Of a stretch of DNA of 64,000 nt, positions 56,580 to 64,000 are shown piece by piece. Numbering within the stretch: the stretch's first letter is position 1; each line of letters starts with the position of its first letter. Source of the DNA: Aotearoamyces nothofagi (taxonomy: Eukaryota > Ascomycota > Leotiomycetes > Leotiales > Tympanidaceae); the NCBI GenBank assembly GCA_015345905.1, contig JADDTR010000021.1:470708-534707 (forward strand). The letters run 5' to 3'. The notes under the pieces were generated by a model that was given only the letters and a program-made list of their open reading frames with translations, made no database searches and was not told the DNA's origin. Made by a program: the position numbers and the translations under genes.

Positions 56580-57547
56580 TCACTGACGAGACCCAGACCT
56601 AGATCTCGAGCGATGCCTAGCTTCAACAATAAAGAGAAACTCGTGTCCGTCAAGCAAATCTCCGAGTGGCCAATCCAGATCCTCTCGCACCCAGCCTAAA
56701 GCATCAAGAGGTTCAGCATGATCCACGAAAAACCCCGAATCAACACACGAAACAAGACCACTAGCGTCACTTGAGTTGAAGATGCTGCTGCGGAGTTTGG
56801 CATCCTTTATATATTGTACAGGAGACGTCTCCATGATCTGTTGTGTATATTTCCCGATGGTGTCAAGGCGAACCGTACTAAGAGAATCTACAATTTTTAG
56901 AATTTGACTCCCTGCTTGCAGAGCTTCGAGTATACTTACCGCCAAATGCTTTCCAAGCCGCGAGACATGCAGCAGGATGGGAGCTCATGAGACTGTACAC
57001 ACTAATGTCGCTTTGCTTAAGCTGATTTAGGAGGCCCTTTGCAAGACCACGCTCCCGATAATTGCGATCGACTACCAACTGAGTAATCCAACACACAGAC
57101 TTACCATGGGCCGTCCAATAGCTGGCGAATACATTGCCAGCAAGGTGGCCGTCAACAGTGACTCTGACGTAAGCGCATCTGGTGTTATCGGGTAGGCATT
57201 GTTTCCGAAGCCGGCCTTTGCTGAGACGTACTCGACTACCTTCGCCTGGTGAGCCGATGAGCACAACGTCCATTTCAAGGCAGCTCGCCTGCTTTTGCGA
57301 ATGGTCCTGCTTTCTCGCCCCAAACGCCGTAGTGATCACTAAACAGCGTAGCAGCCTCTTCTATCATGGTCTCTGTAATGTCTCCTTCCCCGTATTTCTC
57401 GAACACTTGTTTCTCCATTATCAAGCGGCTGCGTCGAGGTCTGCCGTTAGGCTGATAGGGTAATCGCTCGATAGACTGTATAGAAGGATGTTCAGAGAAA
57501 TGGACTTGTCTTGTAGGGTATGCTTTCGATTGAGAGGCCTTCTTCAT
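56580..57547 (-). CDS. GNAT-family N-acetyltransferase
   Basis: Exons 57547-57289, 57239-56940 and 56887-56580 give 288 aa. The GNAT core lies in exon 2: CAYVRVTVDGHLAGNVFASY, then VCWITQLVVDRNYRERGLAK, where the V-x-x-x-Y-R-x-R-G-L-A stretch is the acetyl-CoA pyrophosphate loop (motif A), and LMSSHPAACLAAWKAFG. The third exon continues the fold: SPVQYIKDAKLRSSIFNSSD, SGLVSCVDSGFFVDHAEPLD and LDWPLGDLLDGHEFLFIV. The C-terminus is Arg/Ser-rich. The first intron (49 nt) must be removed to avoid a TGA and has no GT donor at the needed phase, so I read it as GC-AG (GCGAGC...AAG). The second intron (52 nt) is canonical. The acceptor substrate is unknown. An alternative start at the MEKQ methionine (about residue 44) is possible. 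Confidence 0.8.
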
Positions 57548-58491
57548 CGAGGCTGACAGGAAAAATTCAAATCCGCAAAGTATCGTTCTCGTCAGGTACG
57601 GCTAACCTCTGAGTCTCCGTGGCTTGGTGTTGGTGTGTGCAAAGGGAGGGAGGTGAGGACAAACAAGAGCGGGGTTCCATTCGCTTTGGTCAGAAAATTG
57701 GTTGCGACAGCCATTTCCGCCACTACCTGGTACGGGAAGATGCTGCCCTGCCTTCTCAACAGGTCCCAACCACGGTCACTTGCATTGCCATTTGCAATTG
57801 CAACGGCAAAGCGCGCGCGCAGTCGAAAAAGGGATTCCTACGTGAAATGCCACTGGCTAGAACAATTACCGCTACGTGGCCTAAAAAACCGGCGAGCCTA
57901 AGAAGTTTGGTACGACCACTAATCAATCAAAGTTCACAGACGTCGTATGGCCAAAACAAAACCCGACCCAGTCAGTCCTACGTTGTCATCTTCTTTTTGC
58001 CAAACGTTTTAGTTCTTCCTTTACCGCTCTACAACCCTCAACAATCCGAAAACTCATCCAAGGTGCTGGTCGATCTCTCCGAGCGGTTCGGAACTTGAAA
58101 TCCGGTGTGTCGAGCGACAGGTAGTGCCTCTGCGAATGGGGAAGAGAGGAGAGGTTCACCTAAATCAACTGACCATGGCTCTACACAGATGAGAATGAGT
58201 CAATTGAATGGGTGCCGAGAACTCCTCTAATTAGGTAGCGCTTGGCAACTGTTGAATATGATTTCAATCAATATTACTAAGCACTGAAACATGTGGGACC
58301 CTTGAAATGATGGCCCTCTAAAACTAGGGGGCCACCTAAATTCGACCGTTTAATGCACTCTGGTAGTTATCTGTAATCCGCCTTCTTAGAACTTTAAATC
58401 GATTTCTTTAAAGTCAATCATATCAAATTCAACTCGCAAACGCTATTCTTTTATTGGGATAAGAGTTTAAATCGTTAGCAAGATCAAAGTC
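57548..58491. other. Intergenic interval
   Basis: About 940 bp between the divergent GNAT and chitinase genes. A 159-codon plus-strand frame (57619-58098) has no domain and changes character along its length. I see no gene. Confidence 0.5.
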
Positions 58492-60912
58492 ATGCTCTGC
58501 AGGCTACTCATTTTACTCTTCTCTATCTGTGAAGTTTCTTGTGGGCTTGAATTTCCACTACATGCAGAGAGCCGGAGAACGTCTGAAGAGTCCACATGTA
58601 GCGGGTATCGCACAGTTGCGTATTATGTGAACTGGTGTGTTTATCAACCACATCATTAGCATGAGCTGACACTTGTAGGGCAATATATGGCAGGCAATTC
58701 TTCCCGCAAGAGCTGCCAGCAGACAAGTTGACTCACGTTCTATATGCTTTTGCAAATATTCACCCAGCTACAGGAGAAGTGTATGTCGGGAAATTAAGTA
58801 GACGCTGGACAATCTGACACATGGACTAGTTTCTTGTCAGACCTATAGGCTGATACAGACATCCACTTCGCTGGGGACCCCTCGGAAGATACCGGCAACG
58901 AGCTTTATGGTTGTCTGAAACAGCTCTACCTTCTTAAGAAGGCAAACAGGAAACTCAAAGTCCTCCTTTCGATAGGTGGCTCAACGTACTCTTCAAACTT
59001 CGCACAGCCAGCATCTACAGTTACTGGCCGTTCTGTGTTCGCCGCCTCTACAGTCTCGTTAATCCAGAATCTCGGAATTGATGGACTCGACATTGATTGG
59101 GAATATCCTGCAGATGACATCCAAGCTGAAAATTTTGTTCTCTTACTTCAAGCGGTTAGAGATGCACTCGACACATATGGCAATTCACTGAATGCGCCAT
59201 ATACTTTTACGCTTACTGCTGCGGCCCCTGCCGTCCCTTCAAATTATGAGAAGTTGTATCTAGCGGAGATGGATCAATATGTTGATTTCTGGAATCTTAT
59301 GGCGTATGATTATTCCGGCCCGTGGAGCACGAAATCGAGTCATCAGGCAAACCTCTTCTTTACAGACAATTCGTCTACACCGTTCAGTACTCAGACTGCA
59401 ATAGACTACTACATCTCATAAGGGATTGCTGCGGATAAGATTATTCTTGGGATGCCAATATATGGTCGCTCTTTCGAAAATACCAATGGTCTTGGGATGC
59501 CTTTCAACGGTATTGGGAACGGCACGTGGGAGGCAGGTGTTTACGATTTTAAAGTGCTACCTTTGACTGGAGCTACCGAAATCTTTAATGTTACCGCAGG
59601 AGCAAGTTACAGCTACGATGCGGAAAAAAAAGAATTTATTAGCTATGACACTACTGAAGTGGCCAAGCTCAAAGCTAGCTGGATTCAACAGATAGGGCTT
59701 GGTGGTGGAATGTGGTGGGAGAGCAGTGCTGATGTCGTTGGTAATGGAAGTTTGATTGAGAGCGTCGCCGGCATTCTTGGAGGTCAAGACGGCTCTTGCC
59801 TGGATAGCTCCCTCAATGAACTATTATATCTCAATACAACCTATGCCAATCTCCGAGCGGGCATGCCTGACAACAACTCTGTTCTAGAATCCGCATCCAC
59901 GTCTATCTCCAGCATGTTTATACCATCTTTATCAACATCTGTTATAGTGGCTACTTCCACGGTTCTGCCAGTTCGAGGTACATCTCCGAGCTGTTCGAAT
60001 CAAAGCACTACCTCGGATAGTACTATGCTTGTGATCTCTTCAATCTCAGCTTCGAAAACTGGAACCGTTACCCGAAGTACTACAACTATAGTAGTTACAG
60101 TATCAATTTGCCAAGAACCTACAATGACCTCGACGTTATGTAGTTTCTCGATATCGTCATCCTCAAGGCCAATAGGCTCTGATTGGACCTCGACTTCTAT
60201 AGGCCCCAGTTATACTCCCTTTGCAGCCTCGCTTTTTCCATTGAACTCTACACAATCGTTATTGTCAACATTGGCAGGCTCTAATTGGACGTCGAACCGG
60301 ACTTCGAGTTCCACGCCCTCTACAGTCTCGCTTCCTCTATGGAACTCTACACAATCATTATCGTCAACATTGACAGGCTGTAGTTCAACGTCGGCCTGGA
60401 AGTCGAGTTCTCTAAATTCTAGTCTCAGTACAGATAGAGGTCTTGTTACAGTTGGCGGTGATATACTGTCATCAGCGAAATCTATAAGCATTGTGGCTAG
60501 TACTGTTACTGTTGGAGGAGGCGAGGCTAGTCTTACTACTACAATAACTGCTGCACCATCTTGTAGTGTTATTGGAAAGTGTAACACCTATAAGCTTCTT
60601 GTCTGCCACGGCGATACTCCTTGCTTCTGCGGCCTAGACATCAACAAAAGGGCTACTTGCTTCCAGGACCAGACCTGCCGGGGTACGAAGTCCTGCTCTT
60701 CTGATGATAATTGTGCATCTGATGAAGCTTGTGGAGTGAAGGATTGCTGCGGTGATGGCAAAGGACGTTGTCTACTACGGGCAACCGGGTGTCTTGGTAG
60801 TCCATCTGCAAATTCATATTGGCAGCCCAATTTATTAAAAGAAGCATGCGCGAAGGTTAAAAAGGAGGTCAACTCAGACGTACTATCTATAGACAAACGT
60901 GATAGGTGTTAA
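58492..60912 (+). pseudogene. GH18 chitinase with two in-frame stops
   Basis: A signal peptide (MLCRLLILLFSICEVSC) opens exon 1 (58492-58634, ending YYVNW). Exon 2 (58679-58780) gives [20 protein letters not shown] and continues. Exon 3 from 58830 begins FLSDL and then meets TAG at 58846-58848, where this family usually has Trp or Tyr before ADTD. A longer intron from GTGTAT at 58779 to 58848 would skip it but lose conserved residues. The GH18 active site GLDIDWEYP is intact, as are NYEKLYLAEMDQYVDFWNLM and GGMWW. A second stop, TAA at 59419-59421, replaces an expected Gln in YYISQGIAADKI; the frame continues to 60912. After the catalytic domain comes a Ser/Thr-rich region and a Cys-rich C-terminus (about 60580-60790) that may bind chitin. 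A functional copy would be a secreted chitinase of about 770 aa. Confidence 0.8.
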
Positions 60913-61523
60913 ATTAAATTAAATTATAGGGTGCAGATATGACTTGCCAGCTTGGCATGGTGTCTCTTTTTCCAAAGTTGTTGCACCAAAAACTTGATCC
61001 CAAAATGTGAGCAAAGGCTCGATGTTGCCTGGAACCCGCTCTATGATAATATATCCATACTGTTTTGGACAGTTTCGTCTGTGATATCCTCTTTGAAGTA
61101 TCCGCTTTCGAAGATTACGCTATACAAGTATGAACAAAATATGTGTCCTGTCCACATAAACTCTTGTAGTAGCTCTGGAGTGACTCCTGGCCCCTATTCC
61201 ATCATAAGTCGCTCCTCTTGTGCTGGGTAAAGGCTTTTTAAATCCCGTGGTGACCGCGAATCAGAGGGAGGAGTAATTGAACTTCTTCTGACACCTCCCA
61301 ATCCACATCATTACGTGGCCAAACTTGCCAGAGCAAGTAGGAATGTTTAGAGTGTCACAGAAACAATTTTATATTCAAGCTACCTGACCGCCTTACTAGT
61401 ACGAAATCAATCTCCTGCACTCTTTAGTCCGCCCCTTTGTAAAAGAGTCCGTGCTTGCCTTGATCCCCCTCTTTCTATAAATTTGGTTTCTCGTTAAATT
61501 CGTGACGCCTCTGCTCTTTAAAA
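60913..61523. other. Intergenic interval
   Basis: About 610 bp between the convergent chitinase and 250-aa genes. It starts with an AAATT repeat after the stop codon. No gene or clear repeat was found. Confidence 0.5.
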
Positions 61524-62333
61524 TCATTCCAGGTCCCCATCTACCGGACCCTCCGGATAATATGGTAATCGGTACACGTGATTATTTCTGGTGCGATAGA
61601 TTATAGTTCGCCGAAAATCTTGGTCAAAGAAATTGCCACGACGAAGTGGTAGATTTTCAACTATCGTGGGTCGATTGCCGCCGCGTGGATTAGCTCGGTA
61701 ATTGTAACCAATGATCTCATGAAATCCTGTTCTGCGTTCTCTAATCCTCAAGTTGCTGTTGTTGAACACACCACTGTCTACTCGCAAAACATTCCAGTCC
61801 ACGGCTCCGTAGCGGTGTAAGATAATAAAAAACTGAGACCTAATAGCGTCAACATTTGAGCAAACCTTTGGGAAGTCTCTCTGCTCGTAGTCTTACATGT
61901 AATCGCGGCAACCATCCAAATACTCTATATTTGAACCTGGAACGTGGATTCCTCCTACGAAGTCAAATTCAATAAGGTCAAACGGTTGGCGTATGGCATA
62001 TATGAAGTGTTCTACTGTCCAGTAAATTCCCTCCATCCGATTCAATTGAAACTCGAATGCGGCATGGGCTGCGTGGGACGGACCGTTGTACCTCAGGGGA
62101 GTGATATGAAAGACTCCATCGTAACCACCATCCACGTCCATAGCGAGTCGGCAGCCCATACATTCTATACCACCTACTGTTGGTCCCGGATTGATGACAA
62201 GGCGTAAGACAACATGCGGTTTCGGCCCACCTTGTTGGAGGAATTCTACAAAAAACCCAGACACGACACACTGTCGCACAGCGTCGACTACTTCGTTATG
62301 CTCATCTATCCCGTAATCACGAAAGTATTCCAT
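61524..62333 (-). CDS. Hypothetical protein, two exons, 250 aa
   Basis: Exons 62333-61897 and 61839-61524 join across a 57-nt intron (GTAAGA...TTAG) in frame as DYMSQFFIILHRYGAVDWNV. The first exon begins MEYFRDYGIDEHNEVVDAVR. It carries a beta-rich domain with VVLRLVINPGPTVGGIECMG and ends in GGIHVPGSNIEYLDGCRDYM. The second exon is Arg/Asn-rich and ends GPVDGDLE. The order of an LVLRLV strand, a hydrophobic middle and a GCR(D/F) Tyr-containing turn resembles DUF7770-type fungal proteins, but I cannot confirm this. There is no signal peptide or membrane helix. It is divergent from the kinase-like gene at 62574, with 240 bp between the starts. Confidence 0.6.
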
Positions 62334-62573
62334 TTCCCGGTCCAGTCGAATTCCTTGTTTGGGAAGAAGGTGTAAATGCCAGAATTGGGAGACAGGTACT
62401 CTTATAAATAGCCGTGAGCGACGTCAGGCTCAAGCTCTTTAACTCCCGCGACAAAGCCGGATTACTAAGCTCCGGGGCGTATCATGCCGTATTCGACTTA
62501 GGCCCTATCGGTACTATTTCCCGCCTTTTCCCCCTCACTTCCTTTTCTCTGGCCTACACACACACTCTCCGCT

Positions 62574-63674
62574 ATGGCTACAGAAAACAACGCTTTCCAA
62601 CAAGTGCTGCCATCTGACGATCAGATTATTGCTGCATGCCAAGCTACCAAGAGATGGTGCGTGTACCCTTCTCGAGAAGCCCCCATCGCCTTTATCAAAT
62701 ATGGAGCTGAAAGCACTGGAATAATGGCGGAGATGCGAAACCAGAGTTTCGCCTTGAAAAGTCTCGAGCGGATGTCGAAGTCAGACAAGAAAGCAATTCG
62801 AATTCCGAAAATTTATCGCGTTTTCAAAAGAGACGAAATCGTTTTTATCGTTATGGAGTATATCTACGGAGAAACACTTAAAGACTTGTTAGCCAAAGCT
62901 ATGGCAGACCAAGATGAAGAATGCTTCCGTCAGATTACTCGGGCAATCGAGTTCTTTCTTTCGATTGAAATTCCTACTACGGTCAACATAGGGCCAATTG
63001 AAGGAGGCATCATCAAGCATCCACTTTTTAAGGACGCTATTGCGAGCGTTCAGTATGCCTCAGTCGATGAGCTACAGGTACATGTCAATAAGGCAGGTTC
63101 TTACTTAGCACTAATTTGAACCAAGACTAACTAATGGCGGTAGGTTGCCAATATTGCACCACTTAACAACGTAACGATCGATTTTTCCCATGAAAAGCTG
63201 TGTTTTTGCTTTGCAGATCTCTATGAGGGAAACTTTATTTTCACGGATACTGGGATACTCTACATTGTAGACTTTGAGCATGTAGCCATTTTGCCATTGA
63301 GCTTTATGACTTACGCCCTCGATCAGCCACGGCCTGTGTGTATAGCTATCAAAGATAAACTAAACCTCCCACAAGATAATCTCACTAATATGAGACTTGC
63401 TGGCTACTACTTCATGTTGAGCGGGCACCAAGTTGGTAGGTGCTATAGCAGAAAATAAGACAACAAACACTAATAGTTAGTTCGTATAGGTCTACCTCTA
63501 AATGACAAAAGAGCGCAAGAGGACGATGTAAACACAATGACTGCTATTCATGCGCGTTATAAAGCGCGGTCCAAAATATGCCGCAGGACAATACCAGCTC
63601 CGCCACCAGGAATGAAGGTTCTTTCTAGACTGGCCAACGGTCCGGTCCGGTCCGGTCTCGAGGGTAATTTGTAG
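62574..63674 (+). CDS. Kinase-like (APH-type) protein with a transposon-derived end
   Basis: Exons 62574-63092, 63144-63435 and 63490-63674 give 331 aa. Kinase-fold features: AFIKYG with Lys42 near the N-terminus, VFIVMEYIYGETLKDLL as hinge, then CFADLYEGNFIFTDTG, in which Asp198 and Asn203 match the catalytic loop, and YIVDFEHVAILP with Asp216 in the DFG position. The layout is that of fungal aminoglycoside-phosphotransferase-like kinases. The first intron (51 nt) is best read as GC-AG (donor GCAGGT, branch CTAAC); a GT donor nearby leads to an early stop. The last exon continues MTAIHARYKARSKICRRTIP and PPPGMKVLS, then enters the hAT terminus at 63626. The final RLANGPVRSGLEGNL and stop at 63672 are encoded by the transposon, so the natural C-terminus is lost or altered. 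Confidence 0.75.
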
Positions 63675-64000
63675 ACCGTTTTACAGACCGGACCGTTTCT
63701 TCTAAAACCGGACCGATATTAATGGTCCGGTCTAGGTTATAATACTATAGACTGTTTAGATAGTAAGACTGGACTAAACCATTTCAAAATAGTTCGGTCT
63801 AGGAATCTCTAGACCGAACTGAACTGTTTATAAATAGTTCGGTTCAATTTAGAGTAAAATAGTCCAGTCTAAGAAATAGTCTATAACGATTAAATATATT
63901 ATTAGATTATTTATATTAAAATCAGAATAGTTTAAGATTTTATATATTATTATATTACTATTAAATATTACTATTTAGAAAATATAGAAATTTTAAAGGT
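63626..64000 (+). mobile_element. hAT-like transposon terminus (extends beyond the window)
   Basis: The element starts TAGACTGGCCAACGGTCCGG with repeated GGTCCGGTC words over the first 100 bp, in both orientations (GACCGGACCG further in). This is the terminal/subterminal structure of many hAT elements. The 8 bases before it (63618-63625, GTTCTTTC) would be the target duplication, to be checked at the far end. From about 63740 the sequence grows AT-rich (GACTGGACTAAACC, AGTTCGGTCTAGG), showing partial RIP. From 63900 on it resembles, on the opposite strand, sequence near 49980 in the right AT-rich block. No transposase is visible within the window. Confidence 0.75.

Noticed and set aside
57619-58098. 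159-codon plus-strand frame before the chitinase
   Set aside because: No domain, uneven character, and no splice partner; probably chance.
43740-64000. Complete Starship transposon
   Set aside because: No DUF3435 captain gene and no element boundaries are visible; only one decayed DUF3723-type gene points that way.
1-64000. tRNA genes
   Set aside because: I looked for B-box-like GGTTCGAATCC sequences with a matching upstream A box. The nearest, at about 3420-3432 in reverse, lacks a pairable acceptor stem.

Overview
The window looks like chromosomal DNA of a filamentous ascomycete (Pezizomycotina, probably Eurotiomycetes; the genus cannot be fixed from sequence alone). The evidence is short spliceosomal introns (about 45-100 nt, GTRNGT...YAG), two Zn2Cys6 regulators, a GPI-anchored GH72 glucanosyltransferase, sugar-porter and DHA2 transporters, and AT-rich tracts carrying the C-to-T / G-to-A damage of repeat-induced point mutation (RIP). 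I rebuilt the spliced genes by hand. Every intron-containing model given here keeps frame across its exons, except where a break is reported.

Left part, 0-43.6 kb, ordinary gene-bearing DNA: a partial gene end at the left edge, a small two-exon gene (338-801), the GH72 enzyme (3726-5258), an NmrA-like protein (7280-8188), a sugar porter (10271-12209), and a divergent pair of an SDR oxidoreductase (15401-16523, -) and a Zn2Cys6 regulator (17078-19478, +) whose shared promoter holds repeated CGGACGAA sites. Then come a secreted multicopper oxidase (20072-22141, -), an F-box-like protein (23382-24800, -), a small membrane protein (26178-26699, -) set among three minisatellites, a metal-dependent amidohydrolase (27782-29116, -), a second sugar porter (30095-31955, -), a Zn2Cys6 regulator (33122-35518, -) divergent from a DHA2 efflux pump (36419-38410, +) with a duplicated element between them, a two-TM protein (39374-41287, -) and a hypothetical gene with a hairpin in its intron (41861-43578, -).

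Right part, 43.7-64 kb, accessory DNA: two extremely AT-rich blocks (about 43.74-45.54 and 48.68-51.34 kb) enclose an intact 494-aa gene and a broken DUF3723-type gene. Beyond them lie a Myb/SANT-like gene, a 245-aa unknown, a C2H2 zinc-finger/helical-repeat gene ending at an apparent C-to-T stop, a GNAT acetyltransferase, a GH18 chitinase with two in-frame stops of RIP type, a 250-aa unknown, and a kinase-like gene whose 3' end runs into the terminal inverted repeat of a hAT-like transposon at 63626. That terminus has a heavily mutated sister at 49722 in which all differences over about 54 bp are C-to-T or G-to-A. The right third therefore reads as a transposon-fed, RIP-eroded region where damage extends into nearby genes. 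No rRNA or tRNA gene and no CRISPR array was found.
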